Shown here piece by piece: positions 33,961 to 42,500 of a stretch of 49,287 nucleotides of DNA; positions within the stretch are counted from its first letter, which is position 1, and each line of letters opens with the position of its first letter. A program made the translations under genes and the position numbers. Origin of the DNA: DATHYU01 sp033722675 (GTDB lineage Bacteria; Actinomycetota; Acidimicrobiia; Spongiisociales; UBA11373); NCBI GenBank assembly GCA_033722675.1, contig JAWVYO010000005.1, forward strand, positions 1 through 49,287. The letters run 5' to 3'. The notes under the pieces are model-generated. The model saw nothing but the letters and a program-made list of their open reading frames with translations, was not told the origin of the DNA and made no database searches.

Positions 33961-34502
33961 ACGTCGTCCTCCGTGTCGACGTCGAGGGGCGGCTCCCGGT
34001 CGAAGGCCACCTCGGTGACCCACTCGGGATGCCGTCGCAGCAGGTCCGCGCCGCCGCGGTCGCCGTCCAGCGCCGAGAACGCCGGCCAGAGCACCCGGTC
34101 GACGAGCACGGGATTCGCCCGCACGCCCCGGTAGACGGGTACGACGGCCGGTCCGGTCCGGTCGACGAGGGTCGCCGGGATCGACGGGTCCACCGCCGGC
34201 TGATCTCCGAGGGCCAGGAAGGCCCGGTCGGCGTCGCAGGCCGCCAACCCCGCCGCGATGGACGTCGCCAGGCCCTCCGACCATCGCGGATTGTCCACCA
34301 CGCGGGCTCCCCCGAGGTCACAGGCAGCGGTGATCTCGTCACGGTGCGCCCCGAGGACGACGACGACGTCGTCCACCGGCCACGAGCGTACCGACGCCAC
34401 CACCCGGTCGAGCAGCGGCCGGCCGCTCACGGCAACGAGCTGTTTCGGGCGGCCGAGACGGCGCGACCCGCCGGCGGCGAGGACGATGGCGGCGGTGGTC
34501 AC
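33912..34502 (-). CDS. MocA-like molybdenum cofactor nucleotidyltransferase
   Basis: 196 residues. AAIVLAAGGSRRLGRPKQLVAVSGRPLLDRVV (4-34) is the nucleotide-binding signature of MobA/MocA-type enzymes; the G-S-x-R-x-G-x-x-K pattern fits cytidylyl- or guanylyltransfer to molybdopterin, and FLALGDQPAVDP is the metal-binding part. It likely finishes the cofactor of a xanthine-dehydrogenase-type enzyme, with the divergent XdhC-like gene. The GTG start at 34502 is set by a TACCCT box 6 nt upstream on the minus strand. The Ser-rich end (RRSSSSRSASSE) lies entirely in the 49-bp overlap with the convergent gene. Confidence 0.8.
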   Translation of the reverse strand: MTTAAIVLAAGGSRRLGRPKQLVAVSGRPLLDRVVASVRSWPVDDVVVVLGAHRDEITAACDLGGARVVDNPRWSEGLATSIAAGLAACDADRAFLALGDQPAVDPSIPATLVDRTGPAVVPVYRGVRANPVLVDRVLWPAFSALDGDRGGADLLRRHPEWVTEVAFDREPPLDVDTEDDVQRLRRSSSSRSASSE

Positions 34503-34508
34503 CCCTCG

Positions 34509-34528
34509 AGGGTACCGCCGCCTACCCT
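34509..34528. promoter_or_regulatory. Back-to-back -10 boxes for two divergent leaderless genes
   Basis: The 34-bp gap between the MocA-like and XdhC-like genes contains AGGGTA (34509-34514, a TACCCT box on the minus strand) and TACCCT (34523-34528, plus strand). They form an inverted repeat with an 8-bp spacer. TACCCT ends 6 nt before GTG 34502 on one strand and 8 nt before ATG 34537 on the other. Both -35 regions would lie inside the opposite gene or box, so the two promoters should compete. Confidence 0.6.
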
Positions 34529-34536
34529 CCGCTTCG

Positions 34537-35730
34537 ATGCGTGACGCCCTCGACATCGCCGAACGGTGGCCCGATCGCCAGATCGCCGTGGCGACCGTCG
34601 TCGGCGTGCGCGGCTCGGCGCCGCGGCCGCCCGGATCCCGGTTCTTCGTGGCGGCCGACGGGGCCATGGCGGGCTCGGTGAGCAGCGGGTGCGTGGAGAA
34701 CGACGTCGCGGTGCGGGCCGGGCGGGTCCTCGACCGGGGCACGCCCGAACTGGTCGAGTACGGCATCGCCGACGACGAGGCCTTCGAGGTCGGCCTCACC
34801 TGCGGCGGCACGATCGACGTCTTCATCGATCGCCTGCCGTCGGCCGTGCTCGACGCCGTGGGCCACCTCGTCGCCGCCGAGGACTCCGGAGCCGTCGTCA
34901 CGCTGCTCGAGGGCCCCGGAGCCGGATCGGTGGCGGTCGTGGACGCGGAGGGGAACCACCTCGGCGGCGACACATCCATCGCGGACGCCGTTCGCCCCTC
35001 CGTGCGGAAGCTCATCGCCATCGAGGCGGCCCGGATGGTCGACTCGGGGCGCGGCCGGGTCTTCGTCGAGCCCGTCGTCCCCCAGCCGGTGCTCCTCGTC
35101 TTCGGCGCCGGTCACGTCGCCCAGCCCCTCGTCGGCTTCGCCCGTGAGCTGGGGTACCGCACCGTCGTCGCAGACGCCCGCGGCGCCTGGGCCACCGACG
35201 AGCGGTTCCCCGACGTCGACGACCTCGTCGTCGACTGGCCCGCCGCCGTGCTGGATCGCCATCCCCTCGACGATCGCACCTCCGTGGTGCTGCTGAGTCA
35301 CGACGCGCGGTTCGAGGACCCCGTGCTGGAAGCCGTCAGGGACGCGCCGGTCCGCTACGTGGGGGTGATGGGCAGCCGCCGCACCCACGCGCAGCGGGTG
35401 GAGCGGCTCCGGGACGCGGGCTGGACCGACGAGGAGATCGGCCGGATCCACGGCCCCGTCGGGCTTGACCTGGGCGGACGGTCACCCGCCGAGGTGGCGC
35501 TGTCGATCCTCGCCGAGGTGACCGCCGTCCGCTACGGCCGCGACCCCGGTCGCTCGCTGGCGGACGGGTCGGGACCGATCCACGAGTCGCGGCTCAGCGC
35601 CAGCTTCAGGTCGCGCTCCTCGCGGCGACCGTCGGCGTGGATGGCGAAGCGGCCCTGGCTGCGGTCGTGGACCGGGTCGACCCGATCCCACGGCCACCCG
35701 CCGAACTGGGTGCGGCGGAAATCGGCGTAG
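34537..35730 (+). CDS. XdhC/CoxI-family protein
   Basis: 397 residues as read. Residues 1-70 hold the first XdhC domain (SVSSGCVENDV is typical) and about 185-340 the Rossmann-like second domain (LLVFGAGHVAQPLVGFARELGYRTVVADAR; YVGVMGSRRTHAQRVERL). XdhC inserts or sulfurates the molybdenum cofactor of xanthine-dehydrogenase/CODH-type enzymes. The family normally ends soon after AEVALSILAEVTAVRYGRDPG (about 345); the last 50 residues are read antisense to pirin and look like run-through. No structural Mo-enzyme gene is in the window, so its client lies elsewhere. Confidence 0.82.
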   Translation: MRDALDIAERWPDRQIAVATVVGVRGSAPRPPGSRFFVAADGAMAGSVSSGCVENDVAVRAGRVLDRGTPELVEYGIADDEAFEVGLTCGGTIDVFIDRLPSAVLDAVGHLVAAEDSGAVVTLLEGPGAGSVAVVDAEGNHLGGDTSIADAVRPSVRKLIAIEAARMVDSGRGRVFVEPVVPQPVLLVFGAGHVAQPLVGFARELGYRTVVADARGAWATDERFPDVDDLVVDWPAAVLDRHPLDDRTSVVLLSHDARFEDPVLEAVRDAPVRYVGVMGSRRTHAQRVERLRDAGWTDEEIGRIHGPVGLDLGGRSPAEVALSILAEVTAVRYGRDPGRSLADGSGPIHESRLSASFRSRSSRRPSAWMAKRPWLRSWTGSTRSHGHPPNWVRRKSA

Positions 35731-36614
35731 GCCCGTTGGAGCTCCTCGGCCGAGTTCATCACGAACGGACCCATCTGGAAGACGGGAGCCCCGATGGGAC
35801 GGCCCTGGAGGACGAGGATCTCGGCGTCGCCGGTGCCGTGGTTCGCCACGGTGGTCGGCACGTCGGGACGGGTCCTGACACCGGTCGCCGCTCCGACGCT
35901 CGTGGTGCCGACGGCGACGTCGTCGCCGAGGAAGCAGTGCAGCATGCGGTTCACGTCGCCCGGGGCCTCGGGGAGCGTCCATCGGGCGCCGGGGGCGAGG
36001 CGGACGAGCCAGATGGCCAGTTCCCCCTCGGGGTGCGAACCCCACGAGTCGGGCGGGGGCGACGGCGGCGCGTGCCCGTCGACGGGCCCGGCGATGACGT
36101 CGACCGACACGCCCTCGGCGGGAGCGATCGTGGGGATGTCCTCGCCCCAGAGCATCCCGAAGTAGGCGTCGACCATCTTCGATTCCGGCGGGAGATTGAG
36201 CCAGATCTGGAACAACTCGAGGGGATTGTCGTGATCCCGGGCGATGAGCGGGAACATCTCGGCGTGCATGATCCCGCTGCCGGTGGTGAGCCACTGCACG
36301 TCGCCCTGGCCGTAGCGGGCGGTGGCCCCCAGCGAGTCGGAGTGGTCGACGTATCCCCGCCGCACGACGGTGACGGTCTCGAACCCGCGATGGGGGTGCT
36401 GGGGGAATCCGGGCACGGCGGACCCGTGATACATGCTCCATCCGTCGCGGTAGGAGAAGTCCGCCCCCATGCGGCGACCGGCGAGATCGGCTCGGGGCGG
36501 ACCCAGCTCCTCGTTGCCGGCGGGATAGTGGTCCACGTGGTGGACGGTGAAGATGAAGGGATCGAGCCCGGTCCAGGGGAACCCGAGGTCGACCGTCTCG
36601 ATGACCGGATCCAT
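35532..36614 (-). CDS. Pirin-family protein
   Basis: 360 residues. The N-terminal cupin carries HPHRGFETVTVVRRGYVDHSDSLG and TTGSGIMHAEMF, giving the His/His/His/Glu metal site of pirins. The C-terminal pirin domain follows to about 330. Pirins are Fe-binding and some act as quercetinases or redox sensors. The ATG 36614 has GGAG 9 nt upstream; an earlier ATG (36650) is possible. A TATGAT box precedes it. The 3' 199 bp overlap the XdhC-like gene on the other strand; the ending GRFAIHADGRREERDLKLALSRD looks authentic, so pirin is the likely owner of that stretch. Confidence 0.85.
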   Translation of the reverse strand: MDPVIETVDLGFPWTGLDPFIFTVHHVDHYPAGNEELGPPRADLAGRRMGADFSYRDGWSMYHGSAVPGFPQHPHRGFETVTVVRRGYVDHSDSLGATARYGQGDVQWLTTGSGIMHAEMFPLIARDHDNPLELFQIWLNLPPESKMVDAYFGMLWGEDIPTIAPAEGVSVDVIAGPVDGHAPPSPPPDSWGSHPEGELAIWLVRLAPGARWTLPEAPGDVNRMLHCFLGDDVAVGTTSVGAATGVRTRPDVPTTVANHGTGDAEILVLQGRPIGAPVFQMGPFVMNSAEELQRAYADFRRTQFGGWPWDRVDPVHDRSQGRFAIHADGRREERDLKLALSRDSWIGPDPSASERPGSRP

Positions 36615-36645
36615 CGGTGCATGCTCCAGTTGGTTGCGCGCTGCA

Positions 36646-36651
36646 ATCATA
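36646..36651 (-). promoter_or_regulatory. Putative -10 box (TATGAT) of the pirin gene
   Basis: TATGAT on the minus strand is the closest to consensus in this window and overlaps the end of the upstream YgjV-like gene. It lies 31 nt before the pirin ATG. Confidence 0.45.
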
Positions 36652-37291
36652 TCTCGCCGCCGTGGCAACCCGACTCGGGCAACCGCTTGCGGAAGGCCCC
36701 TTCCCCCAGCGCCTCGAACCCGATCGCCCGCAGGTAGGCGGCGTGGCGGTCGGTGCCCGCTTCGGCGCGTACGGTGATCGACCCCGCCCGCTCCCCGGCG
36801 AGGCCCGCCGCCGCCGAGAACGCGAATCGGCCGAGGCGGAGGTCCCGGTACTGGGGGATGGCGAAGTCCAGGTCCACCCGCAACGTCCCCGGTTCGACCC
36901 AGGTCCCGACGATGAGCCCCGCGGGCACCATGTCGGCGAGGACGAACCACCGCTGTTGGCCGGGCTCCGGACGGAAGACGAAGCCGGGGGCGTTCGCGGC
37001 GAGCTCCTCGTCGTAGAAGTCGAGGAAGTCCCGCAGGTAGTCGGAGTCGGCGCCCACCTCCAGCAGTCGGAAGGACCCCGAGCGGTCGAAGAGGAGCCGC
37101 CGCAGGTACCAGAGGTGGATCAGCACGATCACGCCGTTCACGATGGCCACCGGCCAGGCGCCGATGAGCACGCCGTAGGTGGCGAACGTCACCGCCCCCG
37201 CCAGGCCGATGACGCGCAGGCGCAGGATCGACGTCATCGTGAGGCTCAGCACGATGAGCGCGGACGCCGCCCACCCCAGGATCTCGACCAT
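36647..37291 (-). CDS. YgjV-type membrane domain fused to an acyltransferase-like domain
   Basis: 214 residues. The first 75 carry three short hydrophobic helices (ILGWAASALIVLSLTMTSILRLRVIGLAGAV, GVLIGAWPVAIVNGVIVLIHLWYLRRL) like YgjV-family inner-membrane proteins. From about 85 on the sequence turns soluble and resembles a GNAT-type acyltransferase: LDFAIPQYRDLRLGRFAFSAAAG and AEAGTDRHAAYLRAIGFEALGEGAFRKRL look like the GNAT acyl-CoA region and last strand. I cannot name substrate or donor. GGGGAG precedes the ATG. It sits upstream of pirin on the same strand with a 32-bp gap. Confidence 0.7.
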   Translation of the reverse strand: MVEILGWAASALIVLSLTMTSILRLRVIGLAGAVTFATYGVLIGAWPVAIVNGVIVLIHLWYLRRLLFDRSGSFRLLEVGADSDYLRDFLDFYDEELAANAPGFVFRPEPGQQRWFVLADMVPAGLIVGTWVEPGTLRVDLDFAIPQYRDLRLGRFAFSAAAGLAGERAGSITVRAEAGTDRHAAYLRAIGFEALGEGAFRKRLPESGCHGGEI

Positions 37292-37377
37292 GCCTCACTC
37301 CCCGCTCGTCCGGACCCCGATGGTCGTGGGCGGACCCGCCGCGGACAACCGGCGCGGCCGTCCGGGCCGTGGCGGGG

Positions 37378-38553
37378 TCAGGCCAGGGACTCGAGACGCT
37401 GGCACACGTCGGCGAGGACGTCGTCCTCGACCGCGAAGTGGAAGCGGATGTCCCGGGCGGATCCCGGATCGGCCACGAACACGGACCCGGGCACCGCGTT
37501 CACGCCGATCGCCTCGATCATCGTCATGACCGCCTGCTCGGAGGGGACGTCGCCGAAGACCTCGCGGTGGTCCGCCAGGACGTAGTAGGACCCCTGGGGC
37601 CAGCGGAACCGGAACCCGGCCGTCTCCAGGGCGCGGCACATCCGGTCGCGCCGCGCCTCGTAGCCGACACGCAGGTCCTCGTAGAAGTCGTCGGGCAGCC
37701 GGCGCAGCGCCGCCTCGACGCCCCGCTGCATCGGCCGCGGCGCGCAGATGCCGATCTGGTCGAACACGCGGCCGCACGCCGCCGCCGCGTCCGGCGGGCC
37801 CGCCAGGTAGCCGACACGCCATCCGGTGATCGAGAACGTCTTGGAGAAGCTCCCGATCGTCAGAGTACGGTCGGCGAGCCCCTCGATCGTCGCCGGCGAC
37901 ACGTGCCGCCGGCCGTCGTACGTCATGTACTCGTAGACCTCGTCGGTGAGCACCACGGCGTCGGTGCCCGCCAGGACCTCGGCGATCGCCCGGAGGTCCT
38001 CGGGCCCGAACACCTTGCCGCTGGGGTTGGCCGGCGTGTTCACCACCACGGCCCGCGTGCGGGGCCCCACCGCGGCCCGGAACCGCTCGGGGTCGAGGGC
38101 GAACGAGCCGCCCTCGAGCGGGACGACCACGGGGACCGCGCCCGCCAGCAGCAGGGTGGAGCGATGGTACGGATAGAAGGGCTCGAAGAGCACGACCTCG
38201 TCGCCCGGATCCACGAGGGCGAGGCACGCCGAGGCGAACGCCCCGGCCGATCCGGTCGCCACGAGGATCCCGCCGGGCTCGACGTCGAGGCCGTTGTGCC
38301 GCCGCAGCTTCTCGGCGATGGCCTCCCGCAGCCCCGACAGGCCCTGGTAGTGCGTGTAGGTCTGCCGGTCGGCGCCCCGCAGGCTGTCCAGCGCACCGGC
38401 GACGAGCGGTCCGGGAGCATCCAGGTCGCACACGCCCTGGCCGAGGTTGATCCCGCCGGCCACGTCGTCGATGACCGCGGTGAGGGCGCGCAGGGGGTTG
38501 TCCCCGGCGAGGTGGGCCACCCGGGCCGCACGGAGATCGAGCGGGTCGGTCAC
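37378..38553 (-). CDS. Class I/II PLP-dependent aminotransferase
   Basis: 391 residues. The PLP lysine is K238 in IGSFSKTFSITGWRVGY; NTPANPSGK (172-180) and TDEVYEYM are the other class I landmarks. This pattern fits aspartate/kynurenine-type aminotransferases that use 2-oxoglutarate or an oxo-acid acceptor; substrate not certain. A TAGCGT box (38562-38567 on the minus strand) ends 8 nt before the GTG at 38553, so transcription is probably leaderless. It is divergent from the DUF4395 gene. Confidence 0.9.
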   Translation of the reverse strand: MTDPLDLRAARVAHLAGDNPLRALTAVIDDVAGGINLGQGVCDLDAPGPLVAGALDSLRGADRQTYTHYQGLSGLREAIAEKLRRHNGLDVEPGGILVATGSAGAFASACLALVDPGDEVVLFEPFYPYHRSTLLLAGAVPVVVPLEGGSFALDPERFRAAVGPRTRAVVVNTPANPSGKVFGPEDLRAIAEVLAGTDAVVLTDEVYEYMTYDGRRHVSPATIEGLADRTLTIGSFSKTFSITGWRVGYLAGPPDAAAACGRVFDQIGICAPRPMQRGVEAALRRLPDDFYEDLRVGYEARRDRMCRALETAGFRFRWPQGSYYVLADHREVFGDVPSEQAVMTMIEAIGVNAVPGSVFVADPGSARDIRFHFAVEDDVLADVCQRLESLA

Positions 38554-38561
38554 GACCGATC

Positions 38562-38567
38562 ACGCTA
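38562..38567 (-). promoter_or_regulatory. Putative -10 box (TAGCGT) of the aminotransferase gene
   Basis: TAGCGT on the minus strand ends 8 nt before the GTG start, in the leaderless spacing seen elsewhere in the window. Confidence 0.45.
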
Positions 38568-38735
38568 GCCCGGGCCGCTGCTCCCGGCGTCCTCCGGGCC
38601 TTGGGCGCCCCGGGCGGCGCGGGTATGGTCGATGCCCGTCCCCGTCGATTCGGGCTGGATGTTCGAGCCGCGAGGGGAATCACCGACGGGGTCGTCCGCG
38701 TTCCGACCGACGACCGCACGAGCCCTGGAGACCGC

Positions 38736-39149
38736 GTGACCGCCCGACCGCAGATCGACGTCGACCTCCCCCGCTTCAACCAGGCGATGACCGCCCTGCT
38801 GACGGCGGTCGCCTTCGTGTTGCAGTGGTGGCCCCTCGTCGCCGTGGCGCTCGCCGCCGTCGCCCTCACCCGCTTCGGCGGGCACCGGGTCGGGCCGTGG
38901 AGCCAGATCTACCTGCGGTTCGTGAAGCCGCGGCGCACCCGTCCCGTCGAGACCGAATGGGCGAGGCCGCCGCGGTTCGCCCAGACCCTCGCCGTGGTGT
39001 TCCTCGGCGCGGCGACCGTGCTCCTCGCCCTCGACCTGACCATCGCCGGGTGGGCCGTCACCCTCGTCGTCACGGCCCTCGCGACGCTCGCCGCCGCTGC
39101 GAAGATCTGTGTCGGCTGCATCCTCTACGAGCGGACGGTCGCGCGATGA
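38736..39149 (+). CDS. DUF4395-type membrane protein
   Basis: 137 residues. The start IDVDLPRFNQAMTALLTAV and the segment FVKPRRTRPVETEWARPPRFAQ between two helix pairs match the DUF4395 family of actinobacteria; the C-terminal CVGCILYERTVAR completes it. About four membrane helices are expected. Its function is unknown, though a CxxC motif close to the C-terminus (ICVGC) suggests redox activity. The GTG is preceded by CTGGAG. It overlaps the next gene by four bases (ATGA) and may be co-transcribed with that reductase. Confidence 0.75.
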   Translation: MTARPQIDVDLPRFNQAMTALLTAVAFVLQWWPLVAVALAAVALTRFGGHRVGPWSQIYLRFVKPRRTRPVETEWARPPRFAQTLAVVFLGAATVLLALDLTIAGWAVTLVVTALATLAAAAKICVGCILYERTVAR

Positions 39150-39544
39150 CGAATCGCGAGGTCATCGACGAGTTCCGGGCGTCGGGGGGAACGGTCGGCG
39201 GGTTCTTCGCCGACAAGGACCTGCTGTTGCTCCACCACATCGGTGCCAGGTCCGGCCGCACCCGGGTGACGCCGCTGCTCCGCCAGTCGGTGGGTGAGGG
39301 CTGGGCGGTCTTCGCCTCGGCGGGCGGCGCGCCGGAGCATCCCGGCTGGTACCACGACCTCGTGGCCGAGCCGAACGTCGCCGTGGAGGTCGGGGCGGAG
39401 ACGATCCCCGTCACGGCGAAGGTGCTCGAGGGAGCCGAGCGCGACGAGGTCTGGGACCGCCAGGTCGAGCGCCACCCGTTCTTCGGCGACTACGAGGACC
39501 GCAGCGGACGGACCATTCCGGTGGTCCTGCTCGAACCGCGCTGA
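39146..39544 (+). CDS. Deazaflavin (F420)-dependent nitroreductase-family protein
   Basis: 132 residues, typical of the Ddn/DUF385 flavin-like beta-barrel. GGFFADKDLLLLHHIGARSGRTRVTPLL and GAPEHPGWYHDLVAEPNVAVEVG are the F420-binding features. It reduces or binds an unknown acceptor using F420H2. Presence of this family supports an actinobacterial host. It is translationally coupled to the DUF4395 gene by a 4-nt overlap and its 3' end lies 10 bp from the convergent glutamate dehydrogenase gene. Confidence 0.88.
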   Translation: MTNREVIDEFRASGGTVGGFFADKDLLLLHHIGARSGRTRVTPLLRQSVGEGWAVFASAGGAPEHPGWYHDLVAEPNVAVEVGAETIPVTAKVLEGAERDEVWDRQVERHPFFGDYEDRSGRTIPVVLLEPR

Positions 39545-39554
39545 CCGAGCGCCG

Positions 39555-42500
39555 TCAGCCGATCGCGGCACCCACCTGCCGCACCGCCACGGTCACCGCC
39601 GCCACGTCGGGGTCGGAGGCGTCGAGGCGCTTCAGGAAGGCCTCGATGCGGGCCATCGTCGCCGGGGAGGCCGCCAGAAAGCGGTCGATGGCCCCGGCAC
39701 CGACGCCGGCCGCCTCGACCACGCGCTCGGTGGCCCGGCGCCGCAACGCGAGCAGGTCCTCCTCGGTGGCCCAGAGGGCCCAGCGATCCCACGACGACCG
39801 GATCGGGGCCGAGGCGGCGAGCGTACCGAGACGATCGAGCGCGAAGACCCGACCGGCCTCGAGGAACACCGGGAGCACGTCCGTCGGCTCGACGCCGTGC
39901 CCGGCGGCGACCTCCACGAGGTCCGGCGCCGAGGCCAGCAGGGGAAGCACCGCCTGGTGGTCGGCGAGCTCCTCGGGGGCGCCCGCTTCGACGAGACGAT
40001 CCCGCAGCGATCGGTCGCGCTCGCGCCACAGCCCCGGGTCGGCGACGAGCGCCCGCTCGAGGGCCTCGAAGCCGGGCCGGTCGACGGCGACACGCTCGGC
40101 CACCGACGCATCGGGTGCGTGACGGACGTACCACCGCGACAGCGCCGAGACCGTGTCGTACAGCCGTCCCGAGGCGCGCGCCCACAGGTCGAGGTCGCCG
40201 ATCGCCTCCAGCTCGGCCCGGCGCGTCCCCGCGTCGGCGACGTCGCGGGCGATCCGATACGCGCTCACGACCGCGGCCGGCGACGCGCCCGTGCGGACCG
40301 ACATCCGCGACACGAAGACGATGCCCTGGTCGTCCACGACCGAGTTGGCGGCGATCGTCGCGGCCAGCTCCCGCCTGAGCGGATGCCGATCGAGGAGATC
40401 GCCGAAACGCTCGACGACGGCGGCGGGGAAGTACCGGGCGACGTCGCCCATCAGTTCGGTGGACTCGCTGAGCGGCGAGGCGACGAGGGCGGCCCGCAAC
40501 CATCGCTTCGCATAGGCGAGGAGGACCGCCAGCTCGGGACGGGTGAGGCCGCGCCCCTCGCGGCCCCGCTCGACCATCGCCTCCGACCCGGGGAGCCCTT
40601 CGATGGCGCGGTCGAGCAGGCCGGCCTCCTCGAGGAGGTCCATGAGCTCCTCGTAGGAGGCCATCCGCAGCGGGGCGACGCGTTCCTCCCGGGCCAGGAC
40701 GCGGGCCTGCGCCGCGTTCGCGGCCAGGATGCGGGACACGACGTCGTCGGCGGCATCGGCGACGACGCGACGCCGCTCCTCACCGTCGATCGTCCCGTCG
40801 GCGATCGCGAGGTCGAGGAGGATCTTGAGGTTCACCTCGCGGTCCGAGCAGTCCACGCCACCCGAGTTGTCGATGAAGTCCGTGTTCACGCGACCACCGG
40901 AGAGGGCGAACTCCACGCGACCCGCCTGGGTGAGGCCGAGATTGCCGCCCTCGATTACCACCCGGGCGGCGACGTCGCGGCCGTCCACTCGAACCGGGTC
41001 GTTGACCCGGTCGCCCGCCTCGGCGTCGGTCTCGGCCGACGCCTTGACGTACGTGCCGATCCCGCCGTTCCAGATCACGTCCACCGGTGCCCGCAGGATC
41101 ATCGAGATGACCTCGTCGGGGGTGGCGGCGTCCCGGTCGGTGTCCAGCAGGGCCCGCACCTGCGGCGACAGATCGATCCGCTTCGACGAGCGATCGTGGA
41201 CGCCCCCGCCCGCCGACAGCAGGCCCGGGTCGTAGTCCGCCCAGGACGAGCGCGGCAGCGCGAACAGGCGAGCGCGCTCGGCATGGGACGCGGAGGGGTC
41301 GGGATCGGGGTCGAGGAACACGTGGCGGTGGTCGAAGGCGGCGACGAGCCGGATCCGATCCGACAGCAGCATCCCGTTGCCGAACACGTCTCCGGACATG
41401 TCGCCGATACCCACCACCGTGAACGGGTCGGTGGACGGGTCGAGACCCAGCTCGAGGAAGTGCTGCCTCAACGACTCCCATGCGCCCCGCGCGGTGATCC
41501 CCAGGGCCTTGTGGTCGTAGCCGCCCGAGCCCCCCGAGGCGAAGGCGTCACCGAGCCAGAAGCCGCGATCGGCGGCGATGCCGTTGGCGAGGTCGGAGAA
41601 GGACGCCGTCCCCTTGTCGGCGGCCACCACGAGGTAGGGGTCGGGGCCGTCGCGCACGACCACGCCCTCGGGGTGGACGACCCGGCCGGCCCGGCGGTCG
41701 TCGGTGAGGTCGAGCAGGCCGTCGACGAACGTCCGGTAGCCCGACGCCACGGCCTCGCGCAGCAGCGCTGGATCCTCGGGCGGGTGGAGGAGGACGAAGC
41801 CCCCCTTCGCTCCCGTGGGCACGATGACCGCGTTCTTCGTCATCTGCGCCTTCATGAGGCCGAGGACCTCCGTGCGGTAGTCCTCCCGGCGGGTGGACCA
41901 CCGCAGCCCGCCCCGGGCGACCATCCCGCCCCGCAGGTGGATCCCCTCGACGTCACGTCCGATCACGAAGATCTCGGCCATCGGGTGCGGCGACGGGGCG
42001 TCGGGGACGGCGGCCGATCGGAACTTGAACGCCAGGGCGTTCCTCCGGGGGACGAACGCGTTCGTCCGCAGGGTCGCCTCGATCAGCCGCAGGAACGACC
42101 GGAGGATCCGGTCCTGCTCGATCGAGGGGATCGCGTCGAGCCGCGCACCGAGATCGGTGGCCAGCGCGTCGGCGGCGTCCTCGTCCCTCCGGTCGGGATC
42201 GAAACGCGCCTCGAAGAGCCGAACGAGGTCGGCGGCGACGTCCGCGTGGTCGACCAGCGTGTCGTTCACGTATCCCACGGTGAACACCGGCGCCACCCGC
42301 CGCCAGTAGGTGCGGTAGGCCCGCAGGACGTCGACCTGGGATCGCCGCAGGCCCGCGGCGACGACGAGGCGGTCGAGGTCGTCGGTGGCGGCACCGCCTC
42401 CCCAGACCTCCGTGAGGGCCTGGGCCACGAGGCCGAACCGCGCCGGGTCGAGGGGCGAGCCGGTGGCGTCGAGGACGCCGAAGTCGTGGATGACGTGGTC

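Noticed and set aside
36633..36648. A TTGC-N5-GCAA palindrome upstream of pirin, similar to the first IclR operator.
   Set aside because: The spacing differs (N5 between TTGC and GCAA instead of N7) and only four bases per arm match, so it is probably chance.
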